Program-made: the position numbers and the translations under genes
NCBI RefSeq assembly: GCF_000186245.1
Contig: NC_014935.1
Span: 2,037,286 to 2,101,285 of the forward strand
Length of the DNA stretch: 64,000 nucleotides
From: Nitratifractor salsuginis DSM 16511
GTDB lineage: Bacteria > Campylobacterota > Campylobacteria > Campylobacterales > Sulfurovaceae
Direction: 5' to 3'
Notes under the pieces: generated by a model
Told to the model about the DNA's origin: nothing
What the model saw: only the letters and a program-made list of their open reading frames with translations
Databases searched by the model: none
Shown here: positions 30,896-40,255 of the stretch, piece by piece
How positions within the stretch are numbered: the stretch's first letter is position 1
Layout of the letters: every line of letters starts with the position of its first letter

Positions 30896-32458
30896 TCATC
30901 TCCTTTTGATTCCAAACGGGTTTTTGACAAAAAGCAGCAAAACAAAGACCGACCCCAAAATACCCCAATAACCCGCGTGCATAAAGGTGTTGTAGAATCC
31001 GTAATTGTAACTCATAAAAGCCTCGTAGTTGCCGAAAATCGCCTTGACCTGCGCCATCGTGATCCCCAGACTCTCCTGCATTTTCTGCAGGAAGTAGCTC
31101 AAATATTCGACATTTTGCAACTCCTCCATCCTCAGAAAGTGCAGGTTTTTGAAATACTCCATATTATTCGTCGCCAGGGCCGTGCCGAAACTGCCGCCGA
31201 CGAAGCGGAAGTAATCCATCAGCACGATCGCCAGCTCCCCCTTGTGTGCCGGGGCACTTTGGAGCACCATCACCGTCACCGGGGCAAAAAAGAGCCCCAT
31301 CCCGATCCCGAAAGGAATCGTCAGTGCCATCGCCTGGTGCAGGGGAGTGTAGTAGTTGAGTGTCGGCAGGAAGAGGATGGAGGTCGTCACATAAAAAAAG
31401 GCGGCGATCGCCACCGTCTTCTTCGCCCCAATCTTGTCGGCCAGCATCCCCGCCAGCGGAGAAAAGAGCCCGATAAAGACGGCAAAAGCGAAGACGGCTA
31501 TCCCCGCATCCAGCGTGGGGAGCATCTTGATATGCTCATAATAGACCGGCAAGAGATAGAAATATTGATACATCGAAAAGCCGAGAATGAAGAAGTAGAT
31601 CATCATCCCGTTGGCAAAGACCGGATTTTTGAAAAGAGAAAAGTCGATGAGCTTATCTTTGGCGTTAATCTCGCTCAGGGCATAGAGGGCGAAGCCGATC
31701 AGGGTGCAGAAGAAGAGCACGCCGATCTCAATCGAGTTGAACCATCCCAGCTGCTGGCCGCGGCTGAGCATCACCAGCAGAGAGATCGTCGCAAACGATA
31801 AAAGTATGAAACTGACGAAATTGAAGCGGAGTTTCTGGAACATCGACTCTTTGGGCAGGTAGATCAAGCCTGCCAGCACCAGCAGCAGCCCCACCGGCAC
31901 ATTAACGAAAAAGACCATCCGCCAATTGTAATACTCGGTCAGATACCCGCCGATTGTAGGGCCCAAAGCCGGAGCAAAGCTCACCCCCAGGCCGAAGATC
32001 CCCATCGCCAAGCCCTGCTTCTCGGGCGGGAAGTAACTGAAGATCATAATATGGCTGGTCACCATAATCAGCGCCTCACCCACCCCCTGAATAATCCGAA
32101 AGATGATGATCTCTTCCAAAGAGTCGGAGAGCCCACAGAAAAAAGAGGCCGCGGTAAAAAGGGCCACCCCGCCCAAAAAGACTGCCTTGGCCCCGAAACG
32201 TTTGATGAGATATTCGGTGATGAGCAACGCAATCGCCGCGGCGACCATATAGCTGGTGATGATCCACTGCACCCCGTACATATCGGTCGCCAGGGGACCG
32301 GTGAGCTTGGGGACGATCACATCCACCACCGTCGTATCCAGGATCGCCATAAAAGCTCCCGTCATCACGATGATAGAGAAGATCGCCCGCTCACCCGGAG
32401 TGATCTCCCAGGGTTTCTTCCCACTTTGAAGCGTTGTATCTTCCGCCGGTAGGGCCAT
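30896..32458 (-). CDS. DHA2-family (EmrB/QacA) drug:H+ antiporter
   Basis: 520 residues with 14 hydrophobic spans. DHA2 motifs: 'FMAILDTTVVDVIVPKLTGP' (D1 type), 'QWIITSYMVAAAIALLITEY', 'FRIIQGVGEALIMVTSHIMI', and motif C 'GLGVSFAPALGPTIGGYL'. It expels amphiphilic compounds with proton influx. It sits between a membrane fusion protein and a TolC protein, so the three should form an EmrAB-TolC-type tripartite pump. The operon is divergent from a TetR gene. Confidence 0.93.
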   Translation of the reverse strand: MALPAEDTTLQSGKKPWEITPGERAIFSIIVMTGAFMAILDTTVVDVIVPKLTGPLATDMYGVQWIITSYMVAAAIALLITEYLIKRFGAKAVFLGGVALFTAASFFCGLSDSLEEIIIFRIIQGVGEALIMVTSHIMIFSYFPPEKQGLAMGIFGLGVSFAPALGPTIGGYLTEYYNWRMVFFVNVPVGLLLVLAGLIYLPKESMFQKLRFNFVSFILLSFATISLLVMLSRGQQLGWFNSIEIGVLFFCTLIGFALYALSEINAKDKLIDFSLFKNPVFANGMMIYFFILGFSMYQYFYLLPVYYEHIKMLPTLDAGIAVFAFAVFIGLFSPLAGMLADKIGAKKTVAIAAFFYVTTSILFLPTLNYYTPLHQAMALTIPFGIGMGLFFAPVTVMVLQSAPAHKGELAIVLMDYFRFVGGSFGTALATNNMEYFKNLHFLRMEELQNVEYLSYFLQKMQESLGITMAQVKAIFGNYEAFMSYNYGFYNTFMHAGYWGILGSVFVLLLFVKNPFGIKRR

Positions 32459-32460
32459 CG

Positions 32461-33588
32461 TTATTTCCTCTCGATGGCGACGGTCGCCCCCATCCCCGCC
32501 CGGAGCAGCGGATCGAGCTCTTTGAGTCTGATCCGGACGTTGAAACGCTGATCGAGTTTAGTGAATTCCCCGCTGGCGATGTCCCGGGGCACGAGGCTGA
32601 AGGTCGAAGCGGAGGTTGGGGCGATCGATTCGACGCTCCCTTCGAATTTCTTTCCTTCGAGGGCATCCACGCTGATCTCGACACGGTTGCCGGGTTGCAC
32701 ACCTTTCATCTTCTTTTCAGAGAGGAGCACTTCACAATAGAGGGCTTTGGGGTCGGTAATCGCATAGACCGGAGAACCTTTTTTGATGACCTTGGGGGCA
32801 TCGAAGAACTTTTTGGCGACGATACCGTCAAAGGGGGCGTAAAGCCGGGTATAGGCGATCTTGTGATCCAAATCCTCGATCGCGCTATGCAGGGCTTTTC
32901 GCTGCTCCTGCAAAGAGGCGATGGTTTTGCTCAATTCCGCTATCTCTTTTTCGTTGACCTTGGAGAGTTTGAAAGCGTTTTGTGCTTTTTTCAAATTCTC
33001 TTTCTGCGCATCCAGCGCCATCTCCATCGCTTCGATATTCTTCACGAGCGCATCGTGTTCCGCTTTGACGGTCTCATACTTTTCACCTTCGATCAGCCGT
33101 TTGGCCAAGAGGTCGGCGAAACGCGCCAGATCCTTTTGAAGCTTGGCCAGACGCACTTTGGCCGCTGCGATCTTCAGTGCCATCGAGTCGATATTTTTAC
33201 GCGTAGCGTTCACATCGTTGCGTGCGATATCGCTTTGAAGTTTCAAGACTTTTTCGAGGCGGTTCTTCCGCAATGACGCCGCTTCGATCTTCTGCTCCAG
33301 TGCCTCGAGGCGATGGGTCATCCGTGTTTTGGCGGTAAGGAAGTCTGTCGGATCGATGCGCGCCAGAAGTTCACCTTTGTGTACCGCTCGATTCTCTTCT
33401 TTCTTCATTTCGATCACCTTGCCCCCCACTTTGAAAGAGAGGGTCGCCAGCCGGTCGCTTTTGATAAAGGCGGCGTCGCTGACGGCGTTGACAGTCCGGT
33501 AATGGATATATCGGTATCCGATGACGACCAGAATCAACACCAGAAGCAGCAAAAGCAGCGAACCGAATTTTTTCGACATAAATACCAT
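32461..33588 (-). CDS. EmrA-like membrane fusion protein (HlyD family)
   Basis: 375 residues. An N-terminal membrane anchor (about 8-27), a lipoyl half-motif 'KVGGKVIEMKKEENRAVHKG', a long alpha-hairpin with strong coiled-coil pattern (about 90-245), the second half 'TRLYAPFDGIVAKKFFDAPK', and beta-barrel ending 'RFNVRIRLKE'. It bridges the inner-membrane MFS pump and TolC. A second ATG three codons later is an equally good start. It is first gene of the operon. Confidence 0.92.
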   Translation of the reverse strand: MVFMSKKFGSLLLLLLVLILVVIGYRYIHYRTVNAVSDAAFIKSDRLATLSFKVGGKVIEMKKEENRAVHKGELLARIDPTDFLTAKTRMTHRLEALEQKIEAASLRKNRLEKVLKLQSDIARNDVNATRKNIDSMALKIAAAKVRLAKLQKDLARFADLLAKRLIEGEKYETVKAEHDALVKNIEAMEMALDAQKENLKKAQNAFKLSKVNEKEIAELSKTIASLQEQRKALHSAIEDLDHKIAYTRLYAPFDGIVAKKFFDAPKVIKKGSPVYAITDPKALYCEVLLSEKKMKGVQPGNRVEISVDALEGKKFEGSVESIAPTSASTFSLVPRDIASGEFTKLDQRFNVRIRLKELDPLLRAGMGATVAIERK

Positions 33589-33604
33589 CCATCGGGCTAA
33601 ATTA

Positions 33605-33619
33605 GTGAATTATATTCAC
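33605..33619. promoter_or_regulatory. Inverted repeat GTGAAT-TAT-ATTCAC (candidate TetR operator)
   Basis: Perfect 6-bp arms with a 3-bp centre lie in the AT-rich 112-bp gap between the divergent efflux operon and the tetR gene. A second imperfect repeat (ATTCTTA...AAGAGAAT, 33634-33651) lies nearby. TetR operators are palindromes of this size between divergent genes. Confidence 0.5.
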
Positions 33620-33700
33620 AAAAGTATTAATTTATTCTTATTTAAGAGAATATGGTTATCATTTCTTTTATGAACTTCACCTACGCATATAAGTGATACG

Positions 33701-34309
33701 ATGAAAGAGAAAATCCGCCAGAAAGTCCTGGAAACCAAAAAAGAACTGATCCTCGATGCCGTCTCCGACTATTTTGAAGAAGTGGGTTTTGCCGAACCCA
33801 AGATGCAGGAGATCTCCAAAGCCGTCGGCATCTCCGTCGGGGCGCTCTATAAATATTTCCCCTCCAAAGAGGCCCTCTTTTTCGCCTATGTTTCCCATCA
33901 GATCGTCAAATTCCATCGGCAGATCACCGAGGCGTGCCGGGATATCGACGACCCCCGCCGATGCCTCATCCTCTATATCCAACACAAATTCGCCACCTTC
34001 GCCTCCAAACGAAAAGCTCTGGAGGATCCGGTCATAGGCGATCCCCTCTTTTTCGTCAAGATGAATACCCACAAGGAGAACCCCGCCTCACCGATCTATG
34101 AATTTCTGGCCATACAGTTTGAAAGATTGGCACACAACACCCCGCTCAAAACCGCCAATCATATGAAGACAGCCTATCTCTTCAACGCCGCGACAATGGG
34201 ATACATCGAATATTGGCTCAATTTCGGCGGGGAGCTCGAAGAGAAAGCCGAAGAGGTCTTCGAACGCTTCCTGACAGGTATCCGGGAGAGAGAGGAGGAG
34301 CGCCGATGA
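33701..34309 (+). CDS. TetR-family transcriptional regulator
   Basis: 202 residues. N-terminal helix-turn-helix 'KMQEISKAVGISVGALYKYF' preceded by 'ILDAVSDYFEEVGFAEP', and a divergent helical ligand-binding domain. It is divergent from the MFP-MFS-TolC operon and directly upstream of, and overlapping by 4 bp, the patatin gene of the second exporter operon. It probably represses one or both until a lipophilic effector binds. Confidence 0.93.
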   Translation: MKEKIRQKVLETKKELILDAVSDYFEEVGFAEPKMQEISKAVGISVGALYKYFPSKEALFFAYVSHQIVKFHRQITEACRDIDDPRRCLILYIQHKFATFASKRKALEDPVIGDPLFFVKMNTHKENPASPIYEFLAIQFERLAHNTPLKTANHMKTAYLFNAATMGYIEYWLNFGGELEEKAEEVFERFLTGIREREEERR

Positions 34310-35208
34310 AAAAAACTAATGGTAAAAAGATCTCTCTCGTACTGGGCAGCGGCGGGGCCCGCGGCTATGCCCATATCGGCGTCATCGAAGAGCTGGAACG
34401 GCAGGGCTACGAGATCGTCTGCATCAGCGGCGCTTCGATGGGGGCGCTCATCGGAGGCTTGCACGCCGCGGGGAAACTCCAGGAGTACAAAAAATGGGTG
34501 CTGGGCCTGGATGCCCTGGATGTGATGGGCCTGCTCGATTTCAGCTGGGACAGTCGGGGAATGGTGCGTGGCGACAAAGTCCTGCGCAAACTCGAAAAGA
34601 TCCTCGGCAAAGCCCGTATCGAGGAGCTCCCCATCGACTACACCGCCGTAGCCACCGATCTGAGACGCAACCGCGAAGTGTGGTTCCAGGAAGGCGATCT
34701 ACTCGAGGCGATCCGTGCCTCCATCGCCATCCCCTCCTTTTTCACACCGGTCGAAAAGGACGGGATGCTTCTGGTCGACGGAGGAGCCGTCGACCCGCTC
34801 CCCGTCGCCCCCACGATGGCTTCTCACAGTGACCTCACCATCGCCGTGAGCCTTTTCGGTGAGGGCCCTGCGCCCAGGATCGATATGCCCGAAGAGGTCC
34901 GTCTCAAAGAGTCGAAGCTCGACGAGATCGCTTCCGAGATCATTGCCCGGACTAGGCGATGGTTCGAAACACGGACAAGTGACGAAGAGAAGGAAGAGGA
35001 GAAGTCCTACCACCTTTTCGATATCATCGACAAGACCATCGATTCGATGCAGAAGACCCTGCTGGGTTACCGCCTGGGGGGCTATCCCCCCGATCTGATG
35101 ATCGAGATCCCTCAGGAGGTCTGCGGAGCCCTCGATTTCCATAAAGCCTGGGAAGTGATCGAAACGGGCCGGTTCTATGCACAGCGGGCACTGGAAAATA
35201 TAGGATGA
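34306..35208 (+). CDS. Patatin-like phospholipase (RssA type)
   Basis: 300 residues from ATG 34306, with AGGAGGAG upstream; ATGA overlap with tetR. Oxyanion-hole 'VLGSGGARGYAHIGVIEEL', nucleophile elbow 'ISGASMGALIGGL', and catalytic Asp in 'LLVDGGAVDPLPV'. It hydrolyses acyl ester bonds of lipids at the cytoplasmic face of the membrane. Its place in an exporter operon that ends with a PAP2 phosphatase suggests a lipid-related task. The true substrate is unknown. Confidence 0.92.
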   Translation: MKKTNGKKISLVLGSGGARGYAHIGVIEELERQGYEIVCISGASMGALIGGLHAAGKLQEYKKWVLGLDALDVMGLLDFSWDSRGMVRGDKVLRKLEKILGKARIEELPIDYTAVATDLRRNREVWFQEGDLLEAIRASIAIPSFFTPVEKDGMLLVDGGAVDPLPVAPTMASHSDLTIAVSLFGEGPAPRIDMPEEVRLKESKLDEIASEIIARTRRWFETRTSDEEKEEEKSYHLFDIIDKTIDSMQKTLLGYRLGGYPPDLMIEIPQEVCGALDFHKAWEVIETGRFYAQRALENIG

Positions 35209-35238
35209 AAGCACAGGGCGTATTTTTAAGGAGTCTCT

Positions 35239-36396
35239 ATGGAACTAGTTAAAAAGTATTGGATCGGCCTTCTGGTTCTGATCCTGGTAGGCATCGCGGC
35301 CGTTCTGATCTATCTCAAGCTCCACCCCAAAGAGCTCCCAGCCAACCTCGTTGCCGGCACTGGCCGTATCGACGGGGATCTGGTCAATCTGAACACCAAA
35401 TATCCGGGCAGGATCGTCTCCCTCAATGTGGATGATGGGGTCCCGGTCAAGAATGGGATGCTCGTCGCCCGGCTGAGCAGCAAAGAGTTTGAAGCCCAAA
35501 AGCAGAGCCTCGAAGATCAGATCGCCGCCAAGAATAAGGAGCTCAAAGCCAAGGAGATCGAACTGAGTATCAACGAAACCAAGATCCCCCAACTCCTCCA
35601 CAAAGCCCAAGCGGCCCTGAAGGCAAAGGAAAGCCAACTTCAGGAACTCGAGAACTCCATCGCTTCCCAGCGCGCACTTGTGGAGCAGGATCGGCGGGAT
35701 CTTGAGCGGATGCAAAAGCTCTATGCCCAAAAACTGATCGAAAAACACAAACTCGAAGAGATCCGACTCAAGTACGATGTGGATCACAATGCCCTCCAGG
35801 CCCTCGACGATAAACGCAAACAGCTCCTTCAAGCCATCGCCATCGCCAAGAGTGACCTCTCCGATGCCATCGCCGCTCAAAAATCCCTCGATGCGATGCG
35901 CGAGGGTGTCGCGGCCCTCCGAAAAGGGATCGCCGCCCTGGAAGCCTCCAAAGCGCAGGTAGAAGCGATGATCGAAGAGCTGACCCTCAAAAGCCCGCTG
36001 ACCGGTTTTACCGTCGAAAAGATCGCCAATACCGGTGAAGTGATCGGCGCAGGAATGCCCGTGGCCACCCTCGTCGCCCCCGAATCCCTCTACCTGAAGA
36101 TCTTTGTCGATACGATCGAAAACGGCAAGATCAAACTCCACGACAAGGCGGAGATCTTCCTCGACGCCTGGCCCGACCGGCCCATTCCGGCGGAAGTGGT
36201 CCGCATCGCCCAAAAGGCGGAGTTCACCCCCAAGGAGGTCAGCGTGCGCAGCGACAGAATCCAGCGAGTCTTCGCCGTGCATCTTAAGCCCCTCAAACCC
36301 GACCCCTTGCTCAAGCTGGGCCTTCCGGCGATAGGGGTGATCTCCCTCGACGGCAAGGGGCTCCCCCGCTCACTCGACGAACTCCCGCCGCTATGA
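35239..36396 (+). CDS. Membrane fusion protein of ABC exporter (YbhG/YhiI-like HlyD family)
   Basis: 385 residues, ATG with AAGGAG upstream. An N-terminal span (about 9-27), 'GTGRIDGDLVNLNTKYPGRI' lipoyl half, a long alpha-hairpin (about 85-245) with heptad pattern, 'LTLKSPLTGFTVEKIANTGE' second half, and a C-terminal beta-barrel. It links the dual-ATPase ABC transporter encoded next to an outer-membrane channel, possibly the TolC protein of the divergent operon, as this operon has none. Confidence 0.92.
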   Translation: MELVKKYWIGLLVLILVGIAAVLIYLKLHPKELPANLVAGTGRIDGDLVNLNTKYPGRIVSLNVDDGVPVKNGMLVARLSSKEFEAQKQSLEDQIAAKNKELKAKEIELSINETKIPQLLHKAQAALKAKESQLQELENSIASQRALVEQDRRDLERMQKLYAQKLIEKHKLEEIRLKYDVDHNALQALDDKRKQLLQAIAIAKSDLSDAIAAQKSLDAMREGVAALRKGIAALEASKAQVEAMIEELTLKSPLTGFTVEKIANTGEVIGAGMPVATLVAPESLYLKIFVDTIENGKIKLHDKAEIFLDAWPDRPIPAEVVRIAQKAEFTPKEVSVRSDRIQRVFAVHLKPLKPDPLLKLGLPAIGVISLDGKGLPRSLDELPPL

Positions 36397-36447
36397 TGAA
36401 CCCTCTTGGCTCTTTTGACCAAATAACCTCATCCGGGAAGTGGATCG

Positions 36448-38067
36448 ATGGCGCTGCTTGAAGTCCGTGACGTCACCGTCCGATACAAAAAACGCATCGG
36501 CATCCAAAAGGCCTCTTTGGAGGCGGAGCGCGGCGAAATCATCGGCTTCATCGGCGCCGACGGCACGGGAAAGAGCTCCCTGATGCACGCCATCGCCGGG
36601 GTGATCCGCTTCGAAGGGGAGATTATTTACGACGGTACCCTCTACCGCTCCCCCAAAGAGGCGGAAAAGGTCAAACCCTCCATCGGCCTGATGCCCCAGG
36701 GCCTGGGGCTGGTGCTCTACGATACGCTGAGCGTGGGGGAACATTTGGAATTTTTCGCCGATATTCGGGGAATTAAGCGGGACAAAGCCTTCTTCGCCTA
36801 CCGCGACAAGCTCCTGCATATGGCGGGATTGAGCGAATTTACGGACCGTCTGGCCGGCCATCTCAGCGGGGGAATGATGCAGAAGCTCTCCCTCATCTGC
36901 ACCCTGCTCCATCGCCCCAAACTCCTGATCCTCGACGAGCCGACGACGGGAGTCGACCCCCTTAGCCGCTTGGAACTCTGGGAGATCCTCGACAACATTC
37001 GCAAGGAGGAGGGAACCGTCGCCCTGGTGAGCACCGCCTATATGCAGGAGGCCGCCAAGATGGACAAGGTGCTACTCTTCGACGAGGGGCGGATCATCGC
37101 CCGGGGACGCGCTGACGAGCTGGTCGCCTCCATCGCCCCCTATGTCTACCGACGAACCGAATGCGACGACTGCATCAGTGCCCACGACAAGAGCTACTCC
37201 CTTACTCCGTTGAATGCCCCCCACGCCCAAGCCACACTGGAGGACCTCTTCTTCGTCAACGCCCTCAAACGGGGCAAACGCCCGCCCAGGATCGAAATCA
37301 ATGAGCGCAGCGAAAAGATCGACTTGCCCGAAGTCGTGATGGAAGCCAAGGGCTTGACCAAACGCTTCGGAGACTTCGTCGCCGACGATCACATCGATAT
37401 GCAGCTCAAACGGGGTGAAATCCTGGGACTTCTCGGGGCCAACGGGGCGGGCAAGACCACCTTCATCAAAATGCTGCTGGGGCTCTACCCCATCGACGAA
37501 GGGGAGCTGACCCTGCTGGGCCGCCCGATCCGAAGCGGCGAAGACCGGCAGGCCCTCAAAGCCAAGATCGGTTATGTCAGCCAGCACTTCGCCCTCTACA
37601 AGGATATGACGGTGCGGGAAAACCTGATCTATTTCGCCAATATGCACCGCCTCCCCGTCGCCACGGCGCTGGAGCGGATCGGACGCTACGCCAAGGAGCT
37701 GGGCTTCGAAGAGTATATGGACGATCTGCCCACCTCCCTGCCCCTGGGGGTCAACCAGCGCTTCTCGATCGCCGCGGCACTGCTGCACGAGCCGGTGGTC
37801 CTCTTCCTCGACGAACCCACCTCCGGAGTCGATGCCATCGCCCGGGCCCAATTCTGGGAAATGCTCCGCCTCCTCAAGGAGAAATGGGGCATCTCGATCC
37901 TGATCACCACCCACTATATGAGCGAAGCGGAATTCTGTGACCGGGTCGTCCTACTCAAACGGGGTAAAAAGATCGCCGACGACACCGTCGCAAATCTCCA
38001 CAAAAGGTTCCCGGAGGCCCGGAGCTTCGAAGAGATCTTTTTGCACTTCTACAAGGAACAGGAATGA
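36448..38067 (+). CDS. ABC transporter, two fused ATPase domains (YbhF/RbbA-like)
   Basis: 539 residues. Domain 1 (1-230): Walker A 'GADGTGKSS', signature 'LSGGMMQKLSL', Walker B 'LLILDEPTTGVDP'. Domain 2 (about 300-539): Walker A 'GANGAGKTT', Q-loop 'GYVSQHFALYKDM', signature-like 'LPLGVNQRFSI', Walker B 'VLFLDEPTSGVD'. The second signature is degenerate, common in this subfamily. It powers the ABC-2 permeases encoded by the next two genes. It overlaps the next gene by 4 bp. Confidence 0.94.
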   Translation: MALLEVRDVTVRYKKRIGIQKASLEAERGEIIGFIGADGTGKSSLMHAIAGVIRFEGEIIYDGTLYRSPKEAEKVKPSIGLMPQGLGLVLYDTLSVGEHLEFFADIRGIKRDKAFFAYRDKLLHMAGLSEFTDRLAGHLSGGMMQKLSLICTLLHRPKLLILDEPTTGVDPLSRLELWEILDNIRKEEGTVALVSTAYMQEAAKMDKVLLFDEGRIIARGRADELVASIAPYVYRRTECDDCISAHDKSYSLTPLNAPHAQATLEDLFFVNALKRGKRPPRIEINERSEKIDLPEVVMEAKGLTKRFGDFVADDHIDMQLKRGEILGLLGANGAGKTTFIKMLLGLYPIDEGELTLLGRPIRSGEDRQALKAKIGYVSQHFALYKDMTVRENLIYFANMHRLPVATALERIGRYAKELGFEEYMDDLPTSLPLGVNQRFSIAAALLHEPVVLFLDEPTSGVDAIARAQFWEMLRLLKEKWGISILITTHYMSEAEFCDRVVLLKRGKKIADDTVANLHKRFPEARSFEEIFLHFYKEQE

Positions 38068-39176
38068 ATCTCGGCGTCATCAAAGCCTATATGCTCAAAG
38101 AGTTCAAAGACTTGATCCGATCGAAGATGATCTATATGGTCTACATTTTGCCGGTGATGATCCTCATCCTCTTCGGCTACGGCATACGTCTGGAGGTCAC
38201 CCACGCCCGGACCCTCATCATCGACAATGACCGGAGCCACCTCTCCCGTGATCTCATCAGCCGTTTCGAACACTCCAAATATTTCAATACCCGTCTGGTC
38301 TCGATTACGGAGCAGGAGGCACTCCATCGCATCAAGCAGGCCAAGGCCGAGATTCTCATCCTCATCCCTTCCTCCTTCGAAAAGCGGCTGCTGCACGGAG
38401 ACAAAACTCAGATCGCCGTCTTCGTCGACGGGGCCTTTCCCGTGCGCGCGACCACGATGCAAAACTATGTCGAGGGGGTCATCTATCACGCCGCGATGAG
38501 CACGATGCCCAAAGCCGCCCTCAAGCTCATCACCATCGATAACCGAAATCTCTTCAACCAGGCGATGCGGGATGAGGATGCGATCGTCCCCGGGCTCATC
38601 GGATTGATCCTGCTGGTCGCCCCCGCCATTCTCGCCGCATTGCTGGTGGTCAAGGAGAAGGAAGAAGGAACCATCTTCAACTTCTACGCCTCTCCCGTCA
38701 AAAAGAGTGAACTCGTCATCGCCAAGATCCTTCCTGTCTTTCTCCTGCACTCATTGAATATTTTCCTCCTTTTCCTCCTGGCGACCTGGCTCTTCGCCGT
38801 TCCTTTCCGGGGAAGTTTTCTCCTCTACTGGGGAGCCTCGGAGCTCTATGTCCTCATCAGTATCGGCATCGGCCTGCTCGTCTCCATCCTCACCCGTACC
38901 CAGATCGTGGCCGTGGTCCTGACGGTCATTATCACCATCATCCCCGGCTTTCTCTACTCAGGAATGCTGATGCCGATCTCTTCGATGCGGGCCGAATCGA
39001 AAATCGAAGCCCACATCTACCCGGTGATGTATTACAACCATATCGTCTACGATACCTTCCTGGTGGGCCAGGGGATCGCCTCGCCGAAGGTCGCGCTCTA
39101 TCTGGGCGTGCTTATACTCTATGCCTTTTTCCTTCTCTTTCTGGGAACCTTTTTTATGCGAAAGGAGCTCCGATAA
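38064..39176 (+). CDS. ABC-2 type permease (YbhS/YhhJ-like), first
   Basis: 370 residues. One N-terminal span (about 22-40), a large extracytoplasmic domain with 'LIIDNDRSHLSRDLISRFEH', then five C-terminal spans, ABC-2 motif 'LVVKEKEEGTIFNFYASPVK'. It pairs with the following permease as heterodimer. ATGA coupling with the ATPase gene. Confidence 0.92.
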   Translation: MNLGVIKAYMLKEFKDLIRSKMIYMVYILPVMILILFGYGIRLEVTHARTLIIDNDRSHLSRDLISRFEHSKYFNTRLVSITEQEALHRIKQAKAEILILIPSSFEKRLLHGDKTQIAVFVDGAFPVRATTMQNYVEGVIYHAAMSTMPKAALKLITIDNRNLFNQAMRDEDAIVPGLIGLILLVAPAILAALLVVKEKEEGTIFNFYASPVKKSELVIAKILPVFLLHSLNIFLLFLLATWLFAVPFRGSFLLYWGASELYVLISIGIGLLVSILTRTQIVAVVLTVIITIIPGFLYSGMLMPISSMRAESKIEAHIYPVMYYNHIVYDTFLVGQGIASPKVALYLGVLILYAFFLLFLGTFFMRKELR

Positions 39177-40255
39177 TGCGCACAATGCTTTCTTTGATTA
39201 TGAAAGAGCTCATCTCCTTTTTACGCTCCTGGGGCTTGGTAGCCGTGGTGCTCTACTCCTTTACCTTCGATATCTACATCGCCGGCAAGGGGATCGAAAT
39301 GCAAGCCAAGAATGTCGCGGTGGGCTATGTAGACGATAGCGGCGGCGGGCTCAGCCAAAAGATCCTCAGCCGCCTCCACCGGCCCGAATTTCAGCCTCCG
39401 GTGCGCTTTCTCTCTCAAAAGGCCCTCAGCGACGCCATCTTCAACCGGGAAATAATGGTGGGGCTCGTTTTCGATCAAGACTTCGCCAAGCGATACCGCG
39501 CCACCGGCCACACCCAGCTAAATATCCTCCTCGATTCGATCGCCGCAACCCAGAGCTTCCAGGCTCTCTCCTATCTGCAGAATATCCTGCTCGACTATTC
39601 GAAGACCGATCTACCTGTCGATCTGGCGGTGCATAAGCTCTTCAACCAGAATGCCACCACCTCCTGGTTTATGGCCCTGGCCGAAATGCTCTCGATCAGC
39701 ACCCTCCTGGGGGTCATCCTCACCGCCGCCGTTTTCGTCCGTGAAAAAGAGAACGGCACCTGGGACATTATGCTGCTAATGCCCATCGATCCAAAACTGA
39801 TCATCCTGGCCAAGAGTTTTTCCCAGGTGCTCATCATTATGGCGGGAGTCGTCATCGCCACGGGAATCGTGCTCTTCGGTGCTTTTGATGTGCCGATCAA
39901 CGGATCAATCTGGGTCTTTTTCCTCCTTTCGTTCCTCTATGCCTTCACCAGCGCGGGCATCGGGCTTTTCGTCGCCGCCGTCTCACGGACAATGCTAGAG
40001 GTCGCGATGGTCGCCATCCTCATTATGATGCCGCTGATCTTCCTCAGCGGCGCCTGGACACCCATACACGCGATGCACCCGCTGCTGCAGAAACTCTCAC
40101 TCATCTCTCCTCTGCGTTACTACATCGAGGGGAGTGAAAGCATCTTCTTCAGAGGCACCGCCGTCACAGACCTCTGGCCCTATTTCCTCGGAGTAACCAT
40201 CCTGGGCCTCCTTCTCTATCTCTACGGCTTTAGAAAGATCGGTAAACTTTTCTGA
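39176..40255 (+). CDS. ABC-2 type permease (YbhR-like), second
   Basis: 359 residues with the same layout as its neighbour: N-terminal span, extracytoplasmic domain 'VAVGYVDDSGGGLSQKILSR', 'VREKENGTWDIMLLMPIDPK' at the ABC-2 elbow, and five C-terminal spans. ATG shares a base with the previous TAA, so tightly coupled. Confidence 0.92.
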   Translation: MRTMLSLIMKELISFLRSWGLVAVVLYSFTFDIYIAGKGIEMQAKNVAVGYVDDSGGGLSQKILSRLHRPEFQPPVRFLSQKALSDAIFNREIMVGLVFDQDFAKRYRATGHTQLNILLDSIAATQSFQALSYLQNILLDYSKTDLPVDLAVHKLFNQNATTSWFMALAEMLSISTLLGVILTAAVFVREKENGTWDIMLLMPIDPKLIILAKSFSQVLIIMAGVVIATGIVLFGAFDVPINGSIWVFFLLSFLYAFTSAGIGLFVAAVSRTMLEVAMVAILIMMPLIFLSGAWTPIHAMHPLLQKLSLISPLRYYIEGSESIFFRGTAVTDLWPYFLGVTILGLLLYLYGFRKIGKLF